Source: Castor canadensis
Lineage: Eukaryota; Chordata; Mammalia; Rodentia; Castoridae
Length of the DNA: 64,000 bases
Assembly: GCF_047511655.1 (NCBI RefSeq)
Contig: NC_133387.1
Span: 19,524,353 to 19,588,352 of the forward strand
Reading direction: 5' to 3'
The position numbers and the translations under genes were made by a program. Every line of letters begins with the position of its first letter. The first letter of the stretch is position 1. This document shows positions 11,801 to 25,771 of the stretch, one piece after another. The notes under the pieces are model-generated. The model was given only the letters and a program-made list of their open reading frames with translations, made no database searches and was not told the origin of the DNA.

Positions 11801-14800
11801 CCCACAAATTCATAGGCATTTCTTCTCTAAAAACCCTCCTATGTCTTCCTTCTTAAGGGGGCAACCAACCCCCGTTGACCGTCATTTGTCTATTGTAACT
11901 GTCAAAAGAACAAAGTGGGGGACTTTGTCTTTTGTTAGAGTTCAGTCTTCCTTGCCTCCAGCACACATCTCATTCCCCTACTCTTCTGTCAAAGAGCAGT
12001 GCTTATAACATTGGTTGAATTATCCCAGAACACTCACTGCAGGGATTAACCTCAGTGGATAATCCACTGGTTGACTGGTCCCTTTGAAACCTGGCTCCAT
12101 GTGATGACAGGAAATGGAACTGCCTCTTAAAGAAGATCCTGTTCTTTATTTCACTTCCAATTTCCTTCTTCCACTATTTCACCTGTATGGCTGGAGAGAC
12201 ATAGGGCTCTCTATCCCCAGGGGTGCTGGCCCAGGGTTTTCCTGGGGGCCCTGGCCTTACCTACCTTATGCAGTGGGACATGCTTCTTAAACATTTTCTC
12301 TCACTCTCTTCCCTGGATGGGGCCTGAAAAGGTAGGCCTGTGCCATATATGGATATTTTTTGGTTTAATTTTCTTAAGAAAATTAGACCTTTCCTTTGGT
12401 CCAATTTAGCTCACTTTTGAAGTTTGGAATCAAAGTCCCAAAGAAATAAGAACATAATTTGCCTTACTTTATTTGTAGGTCTCACTCAGAGTTGTGGGGA
12501 AGAGGAGTGGTTGGGACAAGGCAGGATCAGTATTCTGGATCTTGCAGCCAAATTCTACCATAATGGCACCTTAATGGCAACTCTTCATGGCACTGGCCCT
12601 CTCCTTCCCTTCCTCGTTACCTCCCTCTCTCGCTCGTTCTTCCTCCTACTCTCCCTCCCTTCCATTTTTTACTGTCTCGACTGGCTCAGAAGCTAACTTT
12701 TTCAAACCAAGGCAAACCAAGTCTGCCTATTCTGGCTTGATTTATGCCATGTTCTTGTGGGGTGAGGTGTAGGCCTATACTACTGTGTAAATGTAGTACA
12801 TTTGCTCCTCTGATTGGCAGCAAATCAGAGGAACTTTATTAGCACCAGGTACACAAAGCAATGTGGACATGCCAGTGAGACATGACAAGTTATCAGAGAA
12901 CAGGTTGTATTGGAGCAAAGAAGAGAGCAAGTGGCACAGACTAGCAGGCTGGGATGCATTTGCTCCACCCAGATAGAAATTGTGGGTAGGTGAGGAGAAA
13001 CTCCTTCATATATTCCTGGCCCTTTGCAGGTATTTGCAAGCTGTGGATAATCATGGGCAGTGGCAGTGGACCTTGGGACTTTGACAGCTAGGGCAGCAGC
13101 CACAACTAGGGTGTCATGCTGAAGCCCTTGACAACTAGGGCAGAGGCACGGGGTTCCAGGTTAGGCCTGAAGTGCTACAGCTCTTTCCTGGCTTGGCAGG
13201 TATATAGGAGGGAGTGACACTGATCTGCCATTGTCAGTATTACTTTCACTGCTGCCCACTGATGTCCGTTTCACTTTCCCTGCTGTTGGCCTTGTCATCA
13301 CCTTTGGCCAGGTGCTGCTGCTACCTTGGGAGCCACTTGCCGGTTGCTGCTGCTCTGCTGCAAGGGCGAGACCCCAGCTGATATTCATCCTGCCTCCATC
13401 ATTCATTCTCTTCTTCTTTTCTTCACGTTACCAGCTTAGCTGCTCTAGTTGGTGATCGATATAGGCAAGAAACACCCAAGGGAAGTTTTTATTGGACCTT
13501 CTGCTGCAACACGAAGGGGCAGCCCAGGGGGAGTCTCCCAGCTATTCACAAAGTGAGCTAAGCAAGCAGCTTACATAGCCAGAAAGGGCTGTGACAAGGG
13601 TATCTGCACTAATCATGGCAGTCCCCTCATGCAAATGAAGAGTTGTGTTTGTACCAACCATTGCAGTCCCCACATACAAATAAGGACTGTGTTTGCACCA
13701 GTCACAATTCTTCTGCTGGGCCACCAGGGGAGGGAAGTGCTCCCCCTTTAGCCTGGGTAGAAGTGACTGCTGTGGTGGCAAAATCTTGTGTAAGCTGTTT
13801 GCTGGGGCAGTGCCTTCAGAAGCGGGTCATGCTTTGAGTTCAAAGCAGTGCCTGTGAGCGGTCCAGCTGTTTTGCCAGCAGTCCTTTGCTCTAGGCAGCC
13901 AGGGCTCCAGGAATGGGTGTAATAGCTGTCAATTAAAAGAGTCAGTCCTCCTCAGCCCCCAGCATTTAAGCACATTTAAGAGAAAAATAAAAGGTGCTTA
14001 CAACAAAGGCTCATCAGGAAGAGTGCTTTAACAGTGCTCTAACAATGCTTAACCCCTGCCCCAGTGCTCCAGGGAGACACCTACCATCAGGTGGTTCCTA
14101 CCATCTGTTTCAGCTCCAAGTGTTTTTATTCTCAGGATGCTTGGCTCAGAACAGAACTGGCCACGGCCCATGAATGTTCTCTTAGACCTTCCTGCTTTGG
14201 GTCAGAATGTATGAGATAGCAACCCTATCTATCTATCATCTATCTCCTATATTTAATTGATCCCCTTTGTAGCTGCTATGAATTCTACCCTGCCCTGAAC
14301 TCTGCGTCTACTCTGTCCTCTCAGTGGGAGTTCAACCAGCCTTTGGCCAACAGATCTAAACTCACTCTTAGATCTTCCTTGTCAATGGCTGTTCTCATTA
14401 TATGTTTTGTTTAATGATGAGTCTCTTGTTTGTTTTTGTTCTTGTTCTTAAGGCCCACCTTGGGTCTGCTAAGCCTCTTGTATTTGTGTCCCTGCCTTGG
14501 TTTCTTCCTCACAATGTCAGTTCCCAGCTGCCCCTGTAGCCCAGTCCCTTGATTCTGACCTCCAGGGCTTCCTAAGTGCGCACCATTTGCCTGGATCTTT
14601 GCCTGTCCTGGGATCAGTTGCCTCTGGCCATAGGAGAGCATCCCTGTTGAGGTTTGGGCTGCATTCTTGTCTTGGGAGATGCTGGTGTAGCAGCAGTCAC
14701 AGTATCTACCTGTCCATCTTCTCCTGCTCTCTGCCCACAGCACTTCCTCACGGCCCTAGGGGGCCTCGTGTCTGTGCCACTCATCCTGGCCAAGGACCTG

Positions 14801-17800
14801 TGCCTGCAGCATGACCACCTGACCCAGAGCTACCTCATCAGTACCATCTTCTTCACCTCTGGCATCTGTACTCTCCTGCAAGTGTTTTTAGGGGTCAGGT
14901 AGGTAAAACTGTTCCTGTGGTTCTGATTTTTCCCTGCTTGACCTAAATTTGCAGAGATAGTTAGGAAGGTAGGGTGGCATAAGAGGGGGTGCAGAGTGAG
15001 GAGCCAGAGCCGAGGTTCAAGTTCTAGCCCCAACTTGTGTGATCTATGTTAGCCAGGATACTTGACTAGCATAGTTTAGTTTAGCCAGATTAGCTTAGGG
15101 AAAAATGTGTTCTTTATTAATTTATAAGATAAAACCAAGAGACCACTAAGATTTGAGGGCAGAAGAAGATGGATGTCCCAAGAAGAGAGAGAGGGAAAAC
15201 TTGCTCTTCCTTTGACTTTTTGTGTCTTTAATGGATAAGCTGATGCCCACCCACACCGGTGACGAAATCTTTACTCAGAAATCTTTACTCAATCTACTGA
15301 TTCAAATACCAGTCTCTTCTGGAAACACTCTCACAGACACACCCAATAGTGGTTTACTAGCTTTCTGGGCATCCCTTATCCCAGTCAAGTTGACATAAAT
15401 TAATAGCAGTCCTGTCTATAACATGACTGTAGACAGGGCTGCTGGACATCCAAATACTATCTAAAAGCAATTGAGTACTGCTCTGGCTCGTCTCATATTT
15501 TAAAGTTCCAAGGAGGAACTCTGATTGGCTCATCTTAAGGTAAATGCTTAGCCCCTGAACCAGCCAGGACAACAAATATGGTAACAGGTGTCCTGGAAGG
15601 GCTCCCAGTGAAGTGGGAAATGAGGAATTCTGCTCTGGGTAGACATTCATGGATCCAGATACATGGTTACTATAAACTGTGAAATAAAGCCATGACTGTA
15701 TGTGGACCTGCTCCCTTACACTATCATTAAGATGATCAGTTGCTGCCAGAAGTGGATCACTAGTTTTTTCAAACCAAAGTCTTTTTTGTGCATCTGTGGG
15801 TTGCTAAAATCAGTCTGGGTAAGCTGGAGTACTTTAACTCTGGGGATGACCTGGGTAAAATTGTGAAGCTTGGAAGATGTGTCTTTTACATTTTCCCTTC
15901 CTCATTTCCACACCTCTTTTCTTTACATTCCTTACCACCAGGCTCTCCCCACTTCATTGGGTTACCATCAAATGGCTACTTTGGGTTACCACCTTCTCAG
16001 GGAATTCCCCTTTGTGGATCCTCTTGACCTTTCCTATTTACCTCCCTCACACCAAACCTGTTTGTCCTGTGCCTCCTGCCTTTACTGTTATTTAGCATCC
16101 AATTCAAGTACAGAGCCATGTTTTGTGTAGTTTGGAGCTTAGAAAAGAACAGAAAATTATGCATACAAAATCATGTGCAAAGGAGAATATTTACTTTGAT
16201 AGAGAAAAAATAGTCACAACAAATTACTAAACTCAAAAAGCAGATAAAGGCCACAAATGCCCTAATTAAATATGCAAAGAAAGAAGGAAATAAAATTAGG
16301 GAATACCATACTGATATCCTTAGACTAACGTGGAAGTAGAATTAAATTCGAGTTTGGGACCACCCATGGAAATGGACTTCTGTCTTAGATCCTAGTAATA
16401 GTCTGGGATGGTCCTGGTTATGAAATCTAGCTTATGAATCAAAAGTTAAGGCAATTTGGTTATCTGCTAACAAGTATTTTTCTTCTTTTAAAAATTAACA
16501 TATGTTAATTATACAGTTTCTATGCATACATACTTGATCAAATTTACCCCCTCTATTATTTTTTTATTCTCCCTCTCCTCTTTTTAAACAATTTTTAACA
16601 ATTTCATTACTTTATTTTCATATTATATATGAAGTACTTTGATCATACTCACTCCCCTTCACCCTCTCATTTCACCTTCCCCCTTCCTGATAGCTCCCAC
16701 ACAAGCAGTCCCTCCATTTTACACTCATGTCATTCTTTTTTTTTTTTTTTTTTTTTGAGGTCTAGATTCCACATATGAGAGAGGGAACACATGATATTTG
16801 TCTTTCTGAGGTCTTGTTTATTTCACTTAACACGATGATTTCCAGTTCCATTCATTTTCCTGCAAGTGATATAATTTCATTCAATCTTCTTCCTCCTCTC
16901 CATCCTTCCCCTCTCCTCCCTCCTCCTTCTCTTGTTCTCTTCCTTTTCCTTCTCACCCTCCTCCGTCTCCTCCTCCTTCTTCTTTGTAGTAAAAATGACA
17001 GCAAAGTTTATTAAGAAAGGAATCACTTTCATTCTTCTTTATGGCTGAATAAACTCCACTGCATATAGCACATTTTCTTTATCCATTTGTCAGTTGATGG
17101 ACACCTAGGCTGGTTCCATAGTTTGGCTATTGTGAAGAGTGCTGCTATAAGCCTGACTGCACAGGTATCTCTACTCCATGTAGATTTATATTCTTTCAGA
17201 TATATGCCTAGGAGTGGTATATGCTAATGAGTATTTAATGACTTGCTTTTCTAGATGAGAAACACAAATGCTGATGTTGTAATAAGATTTCAGAAGACAT
17301 TAACAATTTAAGCCAGCAATTTAAATAATGGCAAGGGAATACCAAAAGGCAAAAGTATTGGCTTTTGGTATAAAGATCCGACAAGGCCAGTCCAGGGTGG
17401 GTAGTTGCAATCCTTGTCCATCCATGATGCCTCCCTGGTATGACCTTAAAAGTCTCAGGTGTATCCCCTGATGATCTTCCTCACTTGGTGCTCAGTTCTG
17501 AAATCACCACTGATTTAAAAAATAAAGCATTAAGTTTAAAAGGCAATCACAAGAGGAAATAAACTATTACCTGTGTATAATTCCAGATTTTAAGTCCATC
17601 TCTGGAATTATTCATGGATTTGCCCCATAATTTCTAATTTTAGAGGGATTCCAGGTAATATCTCTCCCTTTTCATCATCCTCGGATTGTGTCAAATGTGT
17701 AGCAAACACTCCTGCTCTGAAATGGTTCAGAGGTCTCATGCTTACTTGCAAGTCCTTAGCCCTTTGATCCACCTTCTTCCCTTCTTTGTCCTAACTCTGC

Positions 17801-20800
17801 CTCTGTCCCTGGTTCTGCAGGAAGGCCATGACTGTCACCACTGGAGCTATGGCTGGAGCAGAGGTGGTACCAGAGTCAGGGGTAGAAGAGTGAGCTAGTG
17901 ATTGGTCACATCAGAGGCAGAGAGGACAGGTGTGTCCCAAGAAGGGCAGATGGGTCTAAGCTGGGTAGTTATCTGCAGGGAAGATGTGCAGTAGGTTTTC
18001 CCACAATTCAGCCTGTCTTTACCTGCCTGAGGTAGCGAGCTCAGTAAAAAAATGAACCAAGTTCTGTGTGTCCAACAGTGAAGGAGTCAGGCCTCTTGTG
18101 GTGCCAAGAAAACTTGGCATTTCTCACTACAGAGTGGCCCTTCGAGTTCAAGAGTTACTCAGCCCTGTCCTGCATTCCTGCAGTGGCCTATTTCTACGAA
18201 AAGTCCCAGGACGTCGTCCTTTGCCCACTCACTGGCTTGGCTAAGGAGGGAGCATTAGGTGATGAAGCAGGTGGGGTTGGATTCTAGCTTCTGAAGCTCC
18301 AGATGCACATTCCCCAAATGGTGCCTTCTTCCCATTGCCCATGTGCTCCTCATCCCTACATTCTAACCACAAACCCCACAAGAGGCTTGCTTCCCTAGGG
18401 TCCTGGGCATTCCCATTTATTTTCTCTTGGAGACCTTGTGTTTCTGTGAGAAGGAACTGTTTGGTTTTTCCAAAGCCTTGAGAGTTGAATTAGGAAATGT
18501 AAATTAAATTAGATAAAGTGCCTGGCACATAACATTGATTTTGCACACCAAAATAAAAGCATAGTACTAGATAAATTATTTTGTTTTCTCTCTTCTTTTA
18601 AACTCTATACATATTTGGCAGTACAAGAGTTTGAACTCAGAAAAAAAAAAAGAGTTTGAACTCAGGACTTTGTGCTTGCTAGGCAAGTGCTCTACTTCTT
18701 GAGCCTGTACCCTCAACCCTTTTGGTTTGTTATTTAGGGTCTTGCATTATTTGCCCACAATCCTCCTATCTTCACTTCCTAAGTAGCAGAGATTACAGGT
18801 GTAATCACCACCGCTGTCTAAAATAAGTTAAAAAAAACTGCTTAATTGTGGTAAATGAAAATTTCCCCCCCCCCTTTTATATATGCAATGCATTATGAAT
18901 GTCTTTCCAGGTCAATAGCACATTCCTGCACAGCCTTTAAAAAAACAGTTTTCACTTCTCAGCCTTTTGGCTAAGATCAAGTGCAGTATCTGTTCTCATC
19001 AGTTTAATATCTGATACGTCCTCTATCTAAGGACATTATATTAAATGAATTTTTGGAGCAGAGAGATGGAATAGGAGCTTGCTCTGTCCACTCCATGCAT
19101 CAACCTGGTATTGTATACCTCTAGGAACAGTGGACCCCTCCTAAAAAAAAAAAAAAGCTGGTCACTTGGCATTCCTTTAGCAATTTCCTGCTTAAGTTGT
19201 TTCAAGTTCTCCATTAATTTTATGGTGACCAATCTCATGAGTGTGAGTGTTGTAAGCATTGGTTTATCTTAAAACAAGAAAAAGATTGAAGGTTATATCT
19301 AGGTGGTATCCATGATATATGAATGCTCTAGACTATTTATGTGCTTTTATAGGCTTATCTAACTACAGATCAAAACAAAAACACAAGGTTAATTATTTAT
19401 GAGAGCATTTTATTTATTTGCCATTTACTTTAATTCAAAGTGCATGTGTTGTTTTATAACTGGGAAAAATAAGAACCATTTACAATGTGTTTTAGACATG
19501 CATAGTTGTGAGCTGCACCCTCTGAATCTATGCCTGGGGCAAAAGTCCAGTAACTGCTAGGTAGCGTCTTGGGAAGGGCTGGCTGCACTTTCTCAAGGCC
19601 CTCAACTGAGATAGTTTCTGAGATTCTGCCTCCTTATCTTTAGTTCCCACCCACTCCACTCCCACCCCTCCTGTTTCGCTGAGAGCCCATAGAAACAACA
19701 GGGTCAGGGGGAGCAGAACAGATGGGAGGATCAAAGCCTAATTCATTGCCAATGTATGTGTGTGGGGGAAAGGTACACTCAGGGTGGTAGGTAGTTTGAT
19801 TATTTGAGACAAAGTCTCACTATGTGGACTAGGCTGGCCTTGAACTCACTATCCTCTTGCCTCAGCCTCCTGAAAGCTCGGATTACAGGTATGTGCCATC
19901 ATGCCTGGCTGTGATAGGTTTATGGAAGAGAAACAAACTTCCTCTCCCTACTGGAAGTCTTCCTCTGCTTTTCTTCTAGGCACAGGTGAACACACTCTGC
20001 CTTCTTGGTTGATTATTTAGATGGTCTCTAAATAATACACTTCCATTGTAGGCGATACTAATTGATGGGCCAATGTGGACAATTCTGATTTCCTTTCTTG
20101 TCTTGACCCCTCACTCCCACCACACACAGGCACACTTCCCATCCTTCGACATTCCTGCCCTCCCAGCAGAAATCAGTCTTCAGCATGCACTACAATGTCT
20201 ATGATGTTGTTTGGAGCTGCCTCACAAGGTCCTTTCTCTTTTTCTACCTAGGTTTTTGTTATCCCTGAAGTTAGTATCTTTTTGTTTTTAATATTCTTCA
20301 TTTTCTGTGTACTGATTTCTAATTTCATTCTAAATGTTCTACTTACTGCCTAAATCTCTTCTTGAAAATTTCATTCACATCAGGTGGTCAATCAACTTCA
20401 TCTTCTTGATCAACTATCTCCTGGAACTACAATATGAAATTATTGCCCTCTGTTCCTGGTGCTCAACTGCCTTTTTGAAATGCCCTTTACCCTCATGCTG
20501 ACACTTTATCTCTGTTGTCTGTTGGATCTCTTGTTTTCATGCCTTGTTTTTGTTTTGTCTGTTTTTTTTTGAGAAACAAAAATGAAAACAAACAAAAACA
20601 AATAATCCAGTAGCTCCCTAAGAAGGAATGCATGGGAGATAAATTTTGTGACTTGATATGTGTGAAAATATTTTGGTCCTACTCGCATGCTTGGCTGAAT
20701 ATGGAATTTTAGGTTTGGAATCATTTCTTTCAGAATTTTAAAACATTACTACATTGCCTTCTACCTTCCTATATGATCTTAAGATCATACTACTCCTACC

Positions 20801-23800
20801 CCTGGAAGCTGGAAGGATCTGCTTTATTTATAAGAGCTCTTTTTGTTTCTGAATACAGTATTCCTTTTTTATTCATCCTGTTCTTGATTTATGAATGCCA
20901 AATTTTCTCTCAGGTCTCAATGGTAAAGAGTGATTTTTTTTGTTGTTCTTGAGACTGGAGTTTGAACTCAGGGCTTCACACCTACAAAGCAGGCACTCTA
21001 CCACTTGATCCGCACTTCCAGTCCATTTTGCTCTGGTCATAAGGAGATATAGGGTTTCATGAACTATCTGCTCTGGCTGGCCTCAAACTTCAATCCTTCT
21101 GATCTCAGCCTCCTAAGTATCTAGGATTGCAGGCATGAGCCTTCTGCACCTTCCTGAGTGTGATTTTTTTTTTTGAATTGTTGTCTTCTTGCAGAAGAAG
21201 TTAATTTTATCTATCTCTTTATTGAGGTCTCTGTCATACATATTCCCTTGGTCATCTGGTGATCCTTGTGCATCTGCTCATATTTAGGACTGAGGTCCTA
21301 AAAGGTTGCCCAGAAGTTCTGAGCCTGAGAGTGGGTCTTGCTCTTTCTGGCTGTCATTATAGCATAATATGCTAGAATGCCCAGAACCCAATGGCAGAGG
21401 TCACAATTCACACTGTAGCCTTCATTGTAGGCACCATGATATAGCTGGGGAAGCCCAATTTTCAATATTTTTATGCTTTTCATCTCATACTGTTATGACA
21501 AGTGAACAAGGTCTGGCCGAAGAATTCTGGAAGGTAAGTGGGAACATTAACTAGAAGTTTTAGTGTTGGGTGGTCATATACAGAATGAATGGCCCGTGTT
21601 CAGTGTGGTATTCCCATGGCCAATGCTACCTGTTTTTTTGCACCCTGGAGACTCTGTATTTTGTGTTTGCTAGAGAATAAGTCTCCAGTCTTCTTCTAAG
21701 ATGGGGAAAGGACTGTCATATAGATAGTGCTTAAAAAGCTGGGCATGGTGGCACACACTGTAATTCTAGCGCTCTGGTGGTGAAGACAGGTGGATGGTGA
21801 GTTTGAGATCAACCTGGGCTACAAAGCAAGATCTTATTTCAAAAAAGCTGAAAAAATACAGGAGGAACTTAAAACCTGTTTTGCTCCATGTTTACCCCTA
21901 CTTTGAGAACCATTTCCTGAGACTGGGTTTTTTAGAATATTGTCATGCTTTCTCCGGGGTTGTTTAAACAGTGACTCTTCTCCATCTGCTTTTCAGCTGT
22001 CAAAATCTTGATGCAATTGTTTCCTGCTCTGTGCTCTTAATCTTCATGATTTAGGTTTCTAAAATATATTTAAGTGTCAGTCTAGTGGAGTTTCAAGAGG
22101 GAGCAAAATTACAGCCTGGCATTTTTATCCAGAAGTTAACGTTTTTCTTATTTTTATGAAGAATTCAATACCTATTAAGAATATTAACTTTGTCATTATA
22201 TAATTACCATAAAAGTAAAAACATGCATTTTTAGTATATCTTTAATTTTGATTAAGATATTTGCTACACAAACGATTTTACATTTCTGTGGTAAAATTTA
22301 TTACTTTCCCTGGAAGCCAGCTTCCTCAGCATCATTTGTTGCACAAGTCATCCATTCCTCATGGAGAATCATGACTTTATTCATCTCATCCTAAGTTCTC
22401 ACCTGTCCTAGGAGTTCTGTTTCTGACCTGCCAGTTTTTCTATTAGTCTCTTTGTTACATGTTCAACTAGGACTGCACTTTTAAAGTGAATAACTTTGTA
22501 GCATACTTTTTCTGTTTTTCCTCATTGTTTTTTCCTTTAAAAATATTTCTAAATTATTCCATTTTTGTTTTTCCAAATAAATTTTCAAAACATGTTATTA
22601 AATAAAATATCTCATTGAGATTTTTCTTTTTTTACTAGCATGTATTAATCATATAAAATAATGGGTTTCATTATGACATTTTCATACATGTATATAATTT
22701 ACTTTGATCATGTTCACATCCTCAACACCCCTCTTGTATCCCTCCTGTGGTCCCCGTCCTCTTCCTAATAGCCTCTTTTCTACCTTCCTATGCATTCTGC
22801 ATACGACAGAAAATATGTAATATTTATCTTTCTGAGTCTGCCTTATTTCATTTAACATTATGATTTCCAGTTCCATCCCTTTTCTTGCAAATCACATGAT
22901 TTCATTCTTCTTTATTGCTAAATAACTCTATTGTGTATATGCCACATTTTCTTTATCCATTCGTCCACTGATGGACACCTAAGCTGATTCCATAACTTGG
23001 CTTCCTGTGAATGGTGTTGTGATAAGGATGGGTGTGCAGGTGGCTCTAGTGTATTCCGACCTTGAATCTTCAGGAATGTACTCAGGAATGGTGCTCTCGT
23101 ATGGTAGCTCTTTACTTAGTTTTTTGAGGAACACCCATATTGTTTTCCACAGCGGTTGTACTAATTTACATTCCCACCAATGTATCTGATAGCAATTGCA
23201 TTACATATATAGATTAACTTAGTATAATTGGCATCTTTGTAGTACTGAATTTTTCTTTTAAGGAATATGGAATATATCTCGCTTATTCAAGTCATCATTT
23301 GTTTTCATTAGAATTTTGTAAAAATATATTATCCCATGTAATCTATGAGTGTGTTTTGTGACCATCTGCAATGGTTTTCACTTGCTTCTTATAGACTATT
23401 CCTTCTCTAAATCCTCAGAGTAGGGAAACATTTTCCTTCTAGTAAGATTTTGTAATAGGTCCGATTACTGGGTTTTCTGACCACTCATCATTTAACTGGG
23501 CTAGACCCATCTAGCCACAATGTGTGGGTCTAAGAGGGTGTCCCTCATCCCTTTTACCATCTGAACGCTAGGGTAATAGCAGCCACTTTTCTTCCTAGGT
23601 AAACTTTCAGCTAAGTGGACATAGTCCCTTAGCTTCTATTGTAGCTGCCAGGCCTGAGGCTAGCTGACCTCCTTTGTTCCAAATGGTCATTTCTCAGTCT
23701 ATACTAAAGAGTCATTGAGTTAGTGACTCCTCTTTGGACCATGTGATTTTTGCAAAAGACCCTTCATTTCCTTCATCCTGGGAAGTTTCCAGCATTCTTC

Positions 23801-25700
23801 TTCTCTCTATACACTTAGACTTCTTATTAAGTGACTAAGAAATTTAGAATTCTGAAAGCCTCTGCAGGATCCCCTTTCCTTCTTATCTCAAAAGACAACA
23901 CTGTCATCTCTGAAATAACACAGACTGGAGTAGACCCTACACCATCTGCATCAGCATCATTTGAAGAGCTTGTTAAAAACATACCTTCCTGGACCCTCCC
24001 CCAGGTCCACTGAGAGGTCAGGATACCTCAGGATTCTGGAAATTTCAACAGTCTCCACAGATGATTCTTATGCACATTATTGTTAGAGAATCAAGAGATG
24101 GAGGAAGGAGACTTCGGTGATGGCTCCTGTTTTTCATGGCAGTGTATAAAATGGACTTAGGAAAGCTAGTCAAAGAAGTTTCCTGTCAAGTTCTGGTTTG
24201 GAGGGTAAAGCATGTGACAGGTAATCAGGAATTTATTCCTCAATCATCCTTATCAATGATGCAGTTATACCTGAACTGGTTTTTGCTGCTGAAAAGTCTA
24301 TGTTTTTGTGCATTCCGTGGGTGCTCTAATGAAATTTGGAAGAGGTATATCTGACAGGTTTAACCACTCTCCAAGTTACCATGAGAGTACCCATCTCCTT
24401 CATCACCCAGCCCTTCCCTTCCTATTAGACCTTGCTGACCACTTTGAAACACGTAGACCCACCCAGGGCAGGCTACAGGCTTCCCTTTGGGTCACCTCAG
24501 ATCCATGGGGGCTTATTTGCATTTGATTTCCTTATACCTCATTCCTTAGAAATAGAGAAAAAACAAAGAGAAACATTGGTGACAAAGTTGTGAAGAGGAA
24601 AACCACAGGTTGACTACATGATTTGTTTGGGGAAAGGCAGGAATGCATCTTGAACATTGGAGCCCACCCTCTTTTCTCCCTGTGCCCAACCCCATGACCT
24701 TATCCACACCTCCTTCCCTTGTGAGAATAATGGGAAGGGTGATGTGTGTTTGATCACCGTGGTTTACAAAGCCCATAATTCTCATGGCACCACTTGAAGT
24801 GGGCATGATTAAGTCTCATTGTACAGAGGAGGAAACTCAAGCACAAACAGGTGAAGTGACTCATGTTTTCCACTGAAGCTTGTTTGCTAAGTGTCATGGT
24901 CTTCTCAGGCTACCATAGCAAATACCATGGATTAGGTGTCTTAAGCAACAGAATTGGGTTTTCCCATAGTTCTAGGGGCTGGGTGCCCTCCATCAGGGTG
25001 CCAGCATGGTTGGGCTCTGTCAAGGGCCCTTTTCTGGCTTGCAGATGGCCGTTTTCTTGCTGTGTGCTCACATACTGTAGAGAGCACTCCTCTCGCTTCC
25101 TCTCTTCGTAAGGGCACTAACTCCATCATGGGGCCTCATTCTCATGACTTCATTTAAACCTAATTAATTCTCAAAGGGCTCACCTCCAACTACCATATGA
25201 GTTTAGTGCTTTAACATATGAATTTTGTGGGAAGGTCACATTTCATCTCTGATACGACATGACACATGCTTTCACAGAGGTAAGCAGTTTTGGTGTCTTT
25301 GTAAAGGGAAGCAGTGCTCATAGATATTCCATTCTGTGAGCAACCTAGGTGGACTGTGTTCTAAGAGGAAGATTTTTTACAAATCAAGAAGTCCTGCATC
25401 TTCAGTAATTGGAAGACTTTGACTGCTGTTGGTTTTCTCCTGTAGGTATAATTTCCAGTCTCAATACTGTAGCACTCTGGGCTGAGTCCTGAAATCAGAG
25501 GTACTAGTAGCTTTTATCCTTATGCCTTATGATTGCCTGCTATGAGTGGGCACTGGGATTCATTCCTGATTGTTAGCTTCAAAGAGATGAGAGTCTCAGG
25601 CTAGGTGTGGTGGTGTGCACTTGTAACCCTAGCACCTGGGAGGTTGAGGCAGGAAGATTATAAGCTAAAGGCCAGGCTGGACTACATGGTAAGACCCAAT

Positions 25701-25771
<71 letters not shown>

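Larger units (their letters stand above)
10952..14740 (+). other. SLC23A4 intron 2 (3789 bp)
   Basis: Contains a CT microsatellite, a minus-strand B1-ID SINE and an inverted LTR with leader remnant. Between 11401 and 12800 nothing was recognised. The last 650 bp before exon 3 are unremarkable apart from a short imperfect CTAT repeat at about 14225-14250. Confidence 0.6.

Noticed and set aside
18951-19137. Functional U2 snRNA gene
   Set aside because: Followed directly by an A-tail, carries substitutions in the branch-pairing box, and has no snRNA promoter elements that I can see.
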